64,000 bases of DNA from contig LR792634.1 of assembly GCA_902827205.1 (NCBI GenBank), forward strand, positions 558,001-622,000. Direction: 5' to 3'. The translations under genes and the position numbers were made by a program. A model generated the notes under the pieces. That model searched no databases and had not been told where the DNA came from. It worked only from the letters and a program-made list of their open reading frames with translations. Below, piece by piece: positions 37,518-46,374 of the stretch; within the stretch, counting starts at the first letter, position 1; each line of letters opens with the position of its first letter. This DNA is from Methanocaldococcus lauensis. GTDB lineage: Archaea; AGJL01; Methanococci; Methanococcales; Methanocaldococcaceae.

Positions 37518-38627
37518 CTAATAAACTTCTTTAATCTTCTCACACAACAACTCAAAATCCTCCTTTTTATGCCCAACATTTATACTTACTCTTATCCTCT
37601 CTGAACCTTTAGGAACTGTTGGATATCTAATTCCAACACAAAAGATGTTATTTTTTATTAAATATTCTGCTATCTCCATTGTCTTTTCTTTAAAAATGAA
37701 TGGATATATTGGAGTTAAATTATCCTCCTTAATAAATCCATTTTTCTTAAAAATCTCATTTGCTATTTTTATGTTTTTTTGGAGTTTTTTAACAACCTCT
37801 CCCCTTTCAATAATCTCAAATGCTTTGATACAACCTTCAACAACATGAGGGGGGAGAGCGGTTGAAAAAATAAAACTCCTCGAAGTGTTTATTAAATACT
37901 CTATAACTTCCTCAATTCCACAAACAAATCCTCCTAATCCTCCAATAGCCTTTGATAATGTCCCAATTTGAATGATGTTGTCAGAAGGTTTTAAATTAAA
38001 GTGCTTTAAACTTCCTTTCCCATTACCTAAAACTCCTGTGCCGTGTGCATCATCAATAATTAAAATGGCATTAAACTCATCCGCTATCTTCTTTAAATTT
38101 TTTAAAGGAGCTATATCACCATCCATACTAAAAACGCCGTCAGTTATAATAAATAGATTGTTGTATTTTTTCCAATTTTCCTCAATTAAATTAAATAGAT
38201 GTTCTACATCACAATGATTATAAATCAAAACATCTGCTTTACTCAACCTACAGCCATCAATGATAGAGGCATGATTAAGTTTATCACTCAAAATTAAATC
38301 TCCTTTTTTGCATAATGCAGAGATAACTCCAACATTTGTTGCATAGCCAGAGGAATAAACCAAAGCTCTCTCTGTTTCTTTAAACTCCGCTATTTTATCT
38401 TCCAATCTTTGATGATTTATATTTCCAGATGTTAATCTTGAGCCAGTTGAACCAGTTCCATATTTTAGCCCTTCTTTCACAGCTTCAATAACCTCTGGAT
38501 GTTTTGATAGGCATAGATAATCATTTGAAGAAAAATCTAAAACATTATCATCTTTTTTTCTTAAAAATCTATACAATCCATTGTTTTTTATGACTTCAAT
38601 TTCTTTTCTTAATTTTTCCCTAAACAT
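37518..38627 (-). CDS. bioF: 8-amino-7-oxononanoate synthase
   Basis: A 369-residue PLP enzyme of the alpha-oxoamine synthase family. It condenses pimeloyl-CoA with L-alanine. Key blocks: DFSSNDYLCLSKHPEV near 29-44, GTGSTGSRLTSG near 58-69, IIDDAHGTGVLG near 190 (PLP-ring aspartate and histidine) and the PLP lysine in GTLSKAIGGLGG near 223-234. Length and order of motifs are normal. It lies between bioW and bioD in the leftward biotin operon. Confidence 0.95.
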   Translation of the reverse strand: MFREKLRKEIEVIKNNGLYRFLRKKDDNVLDFSSNDYLCLSKHPEVIEAVKEGLKYGTGSTGSRLTSGNINHQRLEDKIAEFKETERALVYSSGYATNVGVISALCKKGDLILSDKLNHASIIDGCRLSKADVLIYNHCDVEHLFNLIEENWKKYNNLFIITDGVFSMDGDIAPLKNLKKIADEFNAILIIDDAHGTGVLGNGKGSLKHFNLKPSDNIIQIGTLSKAIGGLGGFVCGIEEVIEYLINTSRSFIFSTALPPHVVEGCIKAFEIIERGEVVKKLQKNIKIANEIFKKNGFIKEDNLTPIYPFIFKEKTMEIAEYLIKNNIFCVGIRYPTVPKGSERIRVSINVGHKKEDFELLCEKIKEVY

Positions 38628-38727
38628 AGGAAATCCCTTTTATAGTTGTGAGCAAAAATAAACTAAATAATTTTAGTGTATAATTAAAATCCTCCAAAAA
38701 AGGAAACTTTTAATTTTTAAATTTAAA

Positions 38728-39429
38728 TTATTTTATAATAAATGGCTTGTTTTCTAATTTATATATCAAATCTTCTATATCAACATCATTTTTAACAAAA
38801 AATACTCTTCCTCCATTCTCTCCTTTTTCTTTTAAATTTGTAATCCTAAAATAGCCCTTTTTAGTAGCTACATATCCAGTAGTATAACTCTTATTATCTG
38901 ATGTGCATAACTCAGCTATTACTCCCAAATGAATAACCTTAGATGCTATTGCAATAGCATCAACAGTTCTCTCTGTCCCTAATTTTTCTTTTAAAATCTT
39001 CTCCTTTAGTTCTTTTGTTGTATCTATATTTTTTACTCTAACACCTCTTTCTTTATCTACCTCTAATCTCTCCCCTCTTAAATTTAAAATTGCCGCCCCT
39101 CTCATTCCTCCTTTATCAATAATCTCAAATGCATAATCTATTAATTCATCTGGAATGCCCTCATTTCTTAATAACTCTCTGGCTTTTTCTCTTGCCTCCT
39201 CTTTATTTTTACATTCTATTGTTTTTATTGGTAAGTGATTAATGTAGGTTATATCTTCCTTAATCTCCTCAATCTTTAGGTTTATAAAGTCAGGAACTCC
39301 ATTTTCATGCATTAACGCCCTTCTTATTAATTCTCTCGCAACATCCTCAATTTCCTCTTTATTTACAATTCTTTCAGCCCCAGAAATGTGTTTTCCATCT
39401 TTTGAAGCTCTCATTTTTATGCTATACAT
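38728..39429 (-). CDS. bioW: 6-carboxyhexanoate-CoA ligase (pimeloyl-CoA synthetase)
   Basis: A 233-residue BioW that activates pimelate to pimeloyl-CoA with ATP. The N-terminus [20 protein letters not shown] and the [14 protein letters not shown] block near 110-123 with the conserved GGMRGA are family features. It provides the substrate for BioF and implies that this organism uses free pimelate, like Bacillus, and not the BioC/BioH fatty-acid route. It is 100 bases before bioF and 16 bases after a HAD phosphatase. No bioB is in the window. Confidence 0.92.
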   Translation of the reverse strand: MYSIKMRASKDGKHISGAERIVNKEEIEDVARELIRRALMHENGVPDFINLKIEEIKEDITYINHLPIKTIECKNKEEAREKARELLRNEGIPDELIDYAFEIIDKGGMRGAAILNLRGERLEVDKERGVRVKNIDTTKELKEKILKEKLGTERTVDAIAIASKVIHLGVIAELCTSDNKSYTTGYVATKKGYFRITNLKEKGENGGRVFFVKNDVDIEDLIYKLENKPFIIK

Positions 39430-39445
39430 ATTCTCCCATTTTAGT

Positions 39446-39895
39446 TTAATCTCTCATTGTAGCCTTCAATCTTTTTTCCTTTAAAATTAAATCTAAACCG
39501 TTATCAATATCTTTAACAACAATGTCAGCATTTAATAGAGTTTTAGTCCAAGCCCCTTCATCTCCCAAAACACATATTCCTAAATCAGCATTTTTTAATA
39601 ATAATTCATCATTAGCCCCATTCCCAAAGGCTACAATTTTTTCATTTTTATATTTTTCTCTAATCTCCTTCAAAATTTCATTTTTTGCTATTTTTTCACT
39701 TTTAAACTTTTCTTTGTTAATTTTTATTCCTTTTACTCCTAACTTTCTTTCTATATCTTTTAATGTTCCAAATGTATCAGCAGATAATATAAAAATTTGG
39801 TGATTTTTACATAATTCTTTTATTTTTTCTTTCGTAGACTCTTTTATAACTCCATCTGTTGCTATTGTTCCATTTAAGTCAAGTATTATAATCAC
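39446..39895 (-). CDS. HAD superfamily phosphatase, P-type-ATPase-like
   Basis: A 149-residue minimal HAD protein. Motif I is [12 protein letters not shown] (the first Asp is nucleophile; the DLNGT form is near the DKTGT of P-type ATPases), motif II is the SADT at about 38-41, motif III is a lysine near 65-70 and motif IV is [13 protein letters not shown] near 92-104. It has no cap domain. This matches the soluble COG4087 group. It starts at GTG behind a strong ggaggtgat. It is the first gene of the biotin cluster, but no link to biotin is known. Confidence 0.85.
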   Translation of the reverse strand: MIIILDLNGTIATDGVIKESTKEKIKELCKNHQIFILSADTFGTLKDIERKLGVKGIKINKEKFKSEKIAKNEILKEIREKYKNEKIVAFGNGANDELLLKNADLGICVLGDEGAWTKTLLNADIVVKDIDNGLDLILKEKRLKATMRD

Positions 39896-40037
39896 ATTAT
39901 CACCTCCAATCCTAATTATGGTTAAACAAAGATTTAAAAAGTATTTAATTTATTATATTTATATAAACTAAAATACAAATTAAAATTTATTTTTATTATT
40001 TTATATTATAAATTATTAATTTTTATAATTTTTATTA

Positions 40038-40096
40038 TCTAAAATCGTAAAGAGAAAAATATTTATATATTAAAATGGAAACTCTAAAATTGTAAA
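40038..40096 (+). promoter_or_regulatory. TATA box flanked by a repeated 14-base element
   Basis: A TATA box (tttatatat, 40062-40070) lies about 70 bases before the lipoprotein gene. It is flanked by two near-identical elements, TCTAAAATCGTAAA at 40038-40051 and TCTAAAATTGTAAA at 40083-40096, 45 bases apart. Further on is a 10-base palindrome TAGGCGCCTA near 40106-40115, unusually GC-rich. The pair could be binding sites of a regulator that spans the promoter. Confidence 0.45.
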
Positions 40097-40136
40097 TAGC
40101 GTTTTAGGCGCCTATGGGATTTATGGGGTGTAAATT

Positions 40137-42875
40137 ATGAGTAATAAAGTAATAACTACATTTTTTATATTATTTATAGGTGTAATAGTTATTATGAGTG
40201 GTTGTGTAAGTGAGTCAGAAGTAAATGAACAATCTACTGAATCTGCATCATCAACCTCAGTATCTGGGCATGAGGAGCATAACATAAAAAATATAGAGGA
40301 ATCTACGAAAAATGAAATATCTTCAATATCAGACCTTGAAAATCTCTATAAAAATACTCATTTAGGGTTTATATCAAATGATTATATAAAAGGACTATAT
40401 TTGTGGGTAGATAATGCCCAATGGAAATCTGATTCTGAAGATCTTCTTTATGATGTATATGATAGAGTATGGTTTTATAAAAATGGTTATTTGTATATGT
40501 ATGACCGTGCTGGGGATGTGTTATATTCCTACGCTGAGGAAGATGAAAAAAATCCATATCCATGGTTTGTGTTTAGAATACCATACAATAATGTAGTAGA
40601 TTTTGCTACGGGGGGAGAGTCCATAGCCATTTTAGATAGTAATAGAAATCTTCACTTAGTTCAATATGATAGTGATAATATCATGATGTGGCCTAATGAA
40701 AAAGATGAAGAAGATAAAAGTCTTTTAAATAAAAAAATCATATACTTTGGAAAAATTAAAAACGATATTTCGTGGAATGTTGGAGGAAATAACTTAGCCA
40801 CAGGGACAGATTATGATGATAACTATGCCTATTATGTAACATGGGATAAATACAAAGTTTGGATAATAGGACTAAGTGCTCATGAACTAAATGAACTTTT
40901 TGAGAATAATGGAATAAAGCCAGAACCAAAAACATTTACATTTGATTCTGAAATAAAAAATGTAGTTGTTGGAGGGCATGCAATTTATGTTCTAACTGAA
41001 AATAAATTATATATTTTTGATATTACCCAAGGGTTTGAGAACATTAAGGAAACCTCAACTACAGAAATCCCTACAAATGCTCGTCTCTATGTAGATCCAG
41101 GTTATGATAAAGATACCTTATCTATCTATAATGGTAAAAATGGGAAGATTCTATTTATAAAAAATGGTAAAATAGATGAGACAGGGGATTTAAAGTTAAA
41201 AGGATATGATTTTGTAGGATATGACTCAAAAGAGTTTAAACTCCTTGCATTTAAGGATAATAAAATTGATGTATATGATGTGTATGATATTGACTCTATG
41301 ACAACAGAATATGAAGGTAGTTTAACATTGCCTGAAAAAGTCAAAATAGGTTATGCCTTTATTGACGTAGGTACAGGTAAAGTATGGACATATTTCTGGG
41401 GAGTTGATGGTAAATACTATGCATTAGTTGGGGAGATAAATGAAAATACAGAACCCGCTATAAATGTTGAAACTACTTCAGAAATTGATAAAACCTCAAA
41501 TTATGTTTATGAAACAAATGAATATGAACAAACCAATACTTATAATGAAGACAAATCTTATGAAGAATCTGAAACACAAACCTATGAAAGTGAAAGTTCA
41601 GAGCAAAGTTTTGAAACAGAAACAAATTCAAAAAATGAAATTGAAAAAAATCCTATTGAATATGAAATTAAGGAGATTATTAATAACTTTGATATAGAAA
41701 ATACTCAAATTGAAGACCTTTGGGGAGTTAGAGTTCATCTTAAAAAAACTCCTGATTATAAAAATATTCACGATTGGCTACAAACAAGAACGTATGAGCC
41801 ATGTGGCTTACCAGGACTTTATTTAGCATATGGAAATTGTTTAATAGGAATTAGTGAAGTTGGGGAGAGTTTAAAAGTATTGGGTGAAAATAAAGAACCA
41901 ATAAATAAGTATGATGTAATAAGCAATATTTATATATTCCCAACTACTCCAAAGGATTTTACTATAGGTTTTTACTCTTCATATAATATATTTATGGCGG
42001 GCAAAGATGGAAATCTTTATCTCCTTCCATATGATTATGGGAAAAGCAGTGAATTAGAGTTAAACGATGAAAGTATATATTATACTGAATATCCTAAATA
42101 TATAACTTGGAATATAGACGCAGATGGTGTAAATTGGATTAGTTCATATAGTGGAGATAAATACTATCTCGTAGCATGGAAAGGAGACGAGTTGTATATA
42201 TTCACATATCCTGCAGAACTACTTAGGGCAGAAAATAACGAGATTCCTAAAGTAGAGCCATCAGTTATTTCGTTACCAGAGAAAATAACTGCAGTCTATA
42301 GATTACCTTATGGTAGAATGCTCATAAGAACTGATAGCGGTCTTTATCTCTATGATACAGATGGCTATTATGATTATGGACCTGGAAAATTATATACCTT
42401 ACTTAAAAATTTCCTAGGAAAAACAGTTATTGAAGAATATAATGGTGTAGATTATAATGGTAATCTTGTAATATACAATGATGATAAGTTCTACTGGATA
42501 GAGATATTTAGTAAATATGACGAAAATGACAAAAATGTTCCAATTGCTTTAGTTTATAAGTCAGACAAAACATTTCCAAATGTTGTAGCATTCTCACCAA
42601 TGTATAACACTTATGATGAGCAACTTATAATAGGATATGACGGAAAAGTAGATATCTATAATGTATCTAGAGTTACTTTATATGATGAGAATGGTAATGA
42701 AAAACTGTATCTTAATTTAACTTATGACATGACATTTAATATCCCATTTACTCCAGAATTTGTATATGGAGAAGATGAATGCTATTGTCATGTCCATAAA
42801 TATGAGCAGTATATATATGCTTGGGCTGGGAATGATTTCTATATTCTCTTTGGTCCAAAACATGGATGGTTTTAA
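40137..42875 (+). CDS. large lipoprotein with two related beta-propeller-like lobes
   Basis: A 912-residue exported protein of no family I recognise. The N-terminus is a signal sequence ending in a lipobox (MSGCVSE, Cys near 22), so it is probably lipid-anchored outside the cell. A Ser/Thr/Glu linker follows to about 65. Lobe 1 (about 70-440) and lobe 2 (about 525-910) are similar: ISWNVGGNNLATGTD and WDKYKVWIIGLSAHEL in the first correspond to ITWNIDADGVNWISS and WKGDELYIFTYPAELL in the second. The lobes are joined by an acidic Glu/Thr/Ser linker with repeated YE/SE units (about 455-515). Repeated short strands such as GNKLYIFD suggest propeller blades. Preceded by ggggtg. Confidence 0.75.
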   Translation: MSNKVITTFFILFIGVIVIMSGCVSESEVNEQSTESASSTSVSGHEEHNIKNIEESTKNEISSISDLENLYKNTHLGFISNDYIKGLYLWVDNAQWKSDSEDLLYDVYDRVWFYKNGYLYMYDRAGDVLYSYAEEDEKNPYPWFVFRIPYNNVVDFATGGESIAILDSNRNLHLVQYDSDNIMMWPNEKDEEDKSLLNKKIIYFGKIKNDISWNVGGNNLATGTDYDDNYAYYVTWDKYKVWIIGLSAHELNELFENNGIKPEPKTFTFDSEIKNVVVGGHAIYVLTENKLYIFDITQGFENIKETSTTEIPTNARLYVDPGYDKDTLSIYNGKNGKILFIKNGKIDETGDLKLKGYDFVGYDSKEFKLLAFKDNKIDVYDVYDIDSMTTEYEGSLTLPEKVKIGYAFIDVGTGKVWTYFWGVDGKYYALVGEINENTEPAINVETTSEIDKTSNYVYETNEYEQTNTYNEDKSYEESETQTYESESSEQSFETETNSKNEIEKNPIEYEIKEIINNFDIENTQIEDLWGVRVHLKKTPDYKNIHDWLQTRTYEPCGLPGLYLAYGNCLIGISEVGESLKVLGENKEPINKYDVISNIYIFPTTPKDFTIGFYSSYNIFMAGKDGNLYLLPYDYGKSSELELNDESIYYTEYPKYITWNIDADGVNWISSYSGDKYYLVAWKGDELYIFTYPAELLRAENNEIPKVEPSVISLPEKITAVYRLPYGRMLIRTDSGLYLYDTDGYYDYGPGKLYTLLKNFLGKTVIEEYNGVDYNGNLVIYNDDKFYWIEIFSKYDENDKNVPIALVYKSDKTFPNVVAFSPMYNTYDEQLIIGYDGKVDIYNVSRVTLYDENGNEKLYLNLTYDMTFNIPFTPEFVYGEDECYCHVHKYEQYIYAWAGNDFYILFGPKHGWF

Positions 42876-42948
42876 ATCCTATCTTTAATCTTTTTTATAT
42901 AAAGCTTAATTATTATTTTGGAGATTCTAAATTTATATGGGTATTTGT

Positions 42949-43770
42949 ATGAAACTAAAACTCATTAAAATAAAAGCTAAAAAATCTTTCACTCCAACCA
43001 AGATTCCGGAAGCGGATTATGTCATAAATCAATATGTTGGTTGTCAGTATAGTTGTATGTATTGCTATGCTAAATTTATGTGTAGATGGTATAAATATGG
43101 GAAATGGGGAGAGTGGATTGTTGTTAAAGAAAATCTCCCAGAACTTATTAAGAAAGAAAATGTAAAAGGAAAAGTCTATATGAGTAGTGTTAGTGATCCT
43201 TATCAACCAATTGAGAAAAAATTAGAACTTACAAGAGATATTTTAAAGAGTATGAATAAAAACATTAAATTAGGAATTTTAACCAAATCTAATTTAGTTT
43301 TAAGAAATATAGATGTTTTTAAAGAGTTTATAAATATAGAAGTAGGTTTAACAATAAATGGATTTAATAAATATATTAAAAAGAAAATAGAACCCTTCTC
43401 TCCCACAACTGAAAAAAGGATAGATGCTTTAAAAATACTTCATGAAAATGGTATTAAGAACTATGCATTTATCTCACCAATAATTCCAAATTTAGTTGAT
43501 GTTGGAGAATTAATCAAAGAAACGAAAAATTTTACAGATTTTTACTGGTTTGAGTTTTTAAACTTAAGGGCAAGCGGTAAAGAGTTTTGAAAATGGCTAA
43601 AACAAAATTATCCAGAAAGTTATGAAATACTATCTAACAAAGATAAGGTTGAGAAGTATATAAAGGAAGTTATTAAAATTATAAAAAGTAATAATATCAA
43701 AGTTAGAGGTGTTTGTATCAATCATCCAAAAATAAATAAAATAAATAACTCATTTTTTAAGATTTTTTAG
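42949..43770 (+). pseudogene. radical SAM protein (SPL-like) interrupted by an in-frame TGA
   Basis: The reading frame from the ATG at 42949 gives KIPEADYVINQYVGCQYSCMYCYAKFM, here cited as its motif GCQYSCMYCYAKF (C-x3-C-x2-C), then MSSVSDPYQPIEKK and LTKSNLVLRNID, as in the SplB-like COG1533 radical SAM group. At 43588 a TGA stops it, yet the same frame stays open for 60 more codons (KWLKQNYPESYEILSNK) to a TAG at 43770, which look like the normal family C-terminus. I read it as a nonsense mutation of an Arg/Trp-type codon. Selenocysteine is less likely because no SECIS-like GC-rich hairpin is seen in the 10 bases to, or within, the convergent gene. The ATG at 42937 is an alternative start. 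Confidence 0.75.
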
Positions 43771-43779
43771 TGTTTAGTT

Positions 43780-44532
43780 TTACAACTCCACCAACTTAAA
43801 AATTAAATCTGATTTTTTACAGTATTTTTTTAATCTTTCCCTAACTTCATAAGATTTTCCAAGAACAGGCCAAAGAATAGAATCAATATGTAGTGGAGGA
43901 ATATTAGTTTCTTTACCTATTTTTTTCCAAAATTTTATAGGATCTTCGTTAGTGAATTTTTTTGTATATTTTTCAATTCTACTATCTTTTGGTATTTCTA
44001 TTTCCATAGGGTATGGGATGAATTTATTAAACGATATCCTTGATGCGTATCCAAACATTTTAACTGTAAATACTACTGTCTTAGATTCTTTTTTTGTTTT
44101 TAACTGGTTTGCTATAAGATTCCTAAAAACATTCATATTTTTGTAATATTCTTTAATATCCTCAATATTTAGATTTTCTAAGAAAGGTTTTATCTTATCA
44201 ATTCTTTTTATTTTTATATTTAAAAGTCTTCTATTACTTTTACAATTTAATAAAAAATCCTTATATTCTTTAAAGATATTCTCTTTAATCTCTTTATTTG
44301 ACCAATAATTTGAAAATTCTTTCCACCAAAGTTCTCCAGTTGATGATAGTTGATAACTAACCAATGCATTGAGAATAACCAATTTAATAAATAGTTCATC
44401 ATCTTTAAGATTTTTTTGGAGATTTTTTAAATACAAATACTGCAAATCAACATTTTCCTCTAATTCTCTTGCAGTATCTATCCCAAGTTCTTTTAATATT
44501 GATTTTAGTTTATCTATTTTTTCTCCATTCAT
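43780..44532 (-). CDS. 8-oxoguanine DNA glycosylase/lyase, AGOG family
   Basis: A 250-residue helix-hairpin-helix glycosylase that I place in the archaeal AGOG (OGG3) family. Blocks: LVSYQLSSTGELWWKEFSNYW near 64-84 (aromatic residues that stack on the base), the catalytic lysine in KTVVFTVKMFGYASR near 150-164, and the essential aspartate in PPLHIDSILWPVLG near 220-233. It removes 8-oxoguanine from DNA. The ATG at 44532 after ggtgagttttaat gives the best start. It is convergent with the broken radical SAM gene. Confidence 0.85.
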   Translation of the reverse strand: MNGEKIDKLKSILKELGIDTARELEENVDLQYLYLKNLQKNLKDDELFIKLVILNALVSYQLSSTGELWWKEFSNYWSNKEIKENIFKEYKDFLLNCKSNRRLLNIKIKRIDKIKPFLENLNIEDIKEYYKNMNVFRNLIANQLKTKKESKTVVFTVKMFGYASRISFNKFIPYPMEIEIPKDSRIEKYTKKFTNEDPIKFWKKIGKETNIPPLHIDSILWPVLGKSYEVRERLKKYCKKSDLIFKLVEL

Positions 44533-44661
44533 ATTAAAACTCACCATTTAGGACTAATTATCAATTAAAAAATATTAATATAATTAAGCCAGATTATGTT
44601 GAAAAATCTTAAATGAGATATTTAACTTTATTTAAATCTGTATCAAATAATTGGTGATAAG

Positions 44662-45315
44662 ATGAGGTATGATTTTCATACACATACTGTATTTAGCGAT
44701 GGAGAATTAATTCCTTCTGAATTGGTTAGAAGAGCAAAATTTTTAAAACATAAGGCAATAGCAATAACTGACCACGCTGATTTTAGCAACTATAAGGAAT
44801 TAATTGAAAAAACGACCCTTGCAAAAGAGGAGTTAAAAAACTACTGGGATATTGAGGTTATTGTTGGAGTTGAGCTAACCCACATCCCACCAAAATCAAT
44901 ACCAAAGATGGCAAAAAAAGCAAAGGATTTTGGGGCAGAAATTGTTGTTGTTCATGGAGAGACAGTAGTTGAGCCGGTTGAAGAAAAAACTAATTATTAT
45001 GCATCAATATCTGAGGATGTTGATATATTGGCTCATCCTGGATTTATTGATAAAGAGGTTGCTGAAAATTTAAAGGAAAACGATATATTTGTTGAGATTA
45101 CCTCAAGAAGAGGGCATAATATAACAAATGGTTTTGTAGCTAATATTGCAAGAGAATTTGGATTAAAAACTTTGATAAATACTGATGCACATTCACCAGA
45201 TGATTTAATAGATATAGAATTTGCAAAAAAGGTTGGTTTAGGAGCAGGATTAACACATAAAGAATTGGAAAATACTTTATTACATTATCCAAAAGAGTTA
45301 TTGAAGAGAATTTAA
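44662..45315 (+). CDS. PHP domain phosphoesterase
   Basis: A 217-residue PHP-domain protein. The metal-binding motifs are complete: DFHTHTVFSDGE at residues 4-15, ITDHADFSN near 35, VGVELTHI near 68, VVHGETV near 93, LAHPGFID near 122 and NTDAHSPDD near 170. A trinuclear metal site for phosphate ester hydrolysis is expected. It is close to histidinol-phosphatase and to 3',5'-nucleotidases in type, but I cannot say which substrate. It starts at the ATG after ggtgataag and is 76 bases before the fumarase gene. Confidence 0.88.
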   Translation: MRYDFHTHTVFSDGELIPSELVRRAKFLKHKAIAITDHADFSNYKELIEKTTLAKEELKNYWDIEVIVGVELTHIPPKSIPKMAKKAKDFGAEIVVVHGETVVEPVEEKTNYYASISEDVDILAHPGFIDKEVAENLKENDIFVEITSRRGHNITNGFVANIAREFGLKTLINTDAHSPDDLIDIEFAKKVGLGAGLTHKELENTLLHYPKELLKRI

Positions 45316-45391
45316 TATTTTATTTAGAATCATAACTATTTTATAAGATTTACTTTTAAAGAATACAAAAAGCCATAATTTAGGTGAAAGA

Positions 45392-46249
45392 ATGAAAATC
45401 TCTGATATTGTTGTTGAATTGTTTAAGGAGGCAGTTATCTACCTTCCAGATGATGTCAAAAAAGCTATTGAAGATGCCTATATTAAAGAGGAAGGCATAT
45501 CAAAAAACATTTTAAAAGCAATCATAGAAAACAACAAAATTGCAGAGGAAAAAGAGATTCCACTATGTCAAGATACTGGTGTTCCAATAATATTTTTAAA
45601 AATTGGGAAAAACATAAATTCATCAGAAATTATGAAAATTATCGAAGAAATTAAAAAAGGAGTGGAAAGAGCAACAAAGGAAATTCCATTAAGACCTAAT
45701 GTAGTTCATCCATTGACGAGAGAAAATTTTGGCACTAATGTTGGTTTAAATGCTCCATTTATAAATATTGAGTTTGATAAAAACTTGGATAGTGAGATAG
45801 AAATAACTGTTTTCCCAAAAGGTGCTGGTAGCGAAAATATGAGTGCTCTAAAGATGCTTACTCCTTCAGAGGGAATTAAAGGAATAAAGAAATTTGTCCT
45901 TGAAACTGTTGCAAATGCTGGAGGAAAGCCATGTCCTCCAATAGTTGTTGGTATAGGTATTGGAGGAACATCTGATATAGCGTTAAAATTAGCTAAAAAA
46001 GCATTGTTAAGAAATATAGGAGAGAGACATAAAGATGAAAATATAGCAAAATTGGAAAGGGAACTTTTAAAAGATATAAATAAATTGGGTATTGGGGCTA
46101 TGGGTTTGGGAGGCAAAATAACTGCCTTGGATGTATTTATTGAAATATCTGGATGTCATACTGCCTCATTACCAGTAGGAATTTGCATTCAATGCTGGGC
46201 GGATAGAAAAGCATATAAAAAAGTAAAAATAGATGAAATAACCATTTAA
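45392..46249 (+). CDS. fumarate hydratase alpha subunit, class I two-subunit type
   Basis: A 285-residue N-terminal-type subunit of the [4Fe-4S] fumarase. It interconverts malate and fumarate with the beta subunit. Cluster cysteines are in [13 protein letters not shown] near 55, and near the C-terminus in [12 protein letters not shown] and [11 protein letters not shown]; the [18 protein letters not shown] block near 145-162 is the family signature. L-tartrate dehydratase alpha is similar. The beta subunit gene is not in the window; the nearby small gene at 48126 is of another (aconitase X) family. It connects pyruvate carboxylase with TfrA in the reductive C4 branch. Confidence 0.92.
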   Translation: MKISDIVVELFKEAVIYLPDDVKKAIEDAYIKEEGISKNILKAIIENNKIAEEKEIPLCQDTGVPIIFLKIGKNINSSEIMKIIEEIKKGVERATKEIPLRPNVVHPLTRENFGTNVGLNAPFINIEFDKNLDSEIEITVFPKGAGSENMSALKMLTPSEGIKGIKKFVLETVANAGGKPCPPIVVGIGIGGTSDIALKLAKKALLRNIGERHKDENIAKLERELLKDINKLGIGAMGLGGKITALDVFIEISGCHTASLPVGICIQCWADRKAYKKVKIDEITI

Positions 46250-46374
46250 TTAGGTATGGGAACTTATATAAATTATAGCCTCTGATAGATAGTTTTATAA
46301 ATGCTAATTATCTTAATTTAAATTGTAAGTAAATAGAAAAACATTGGAAAAGACAGTCACATAAGGTGGGATAA

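Noticed and set aside
41464-41697. Lys/Met-rich frame inside the lipoprotein gene
   Set aside because: Shadow of the acidic low-complexity linker in another frame.
43588-43590. TGA as selenocysteine codon in the radical SAM gene
   Set aside because: No Cys-equivalent site, no GC-rich SECIS-like hairpin after the gene, and the convergent gene starts its 3' end only 10 bases later; a nonsense change is simpler.
44662-45315. RNase P subunit Rpp30
   Set aside because: Rpp30 has lost most PHP metal ligands, whereas this protein keeps all of them.
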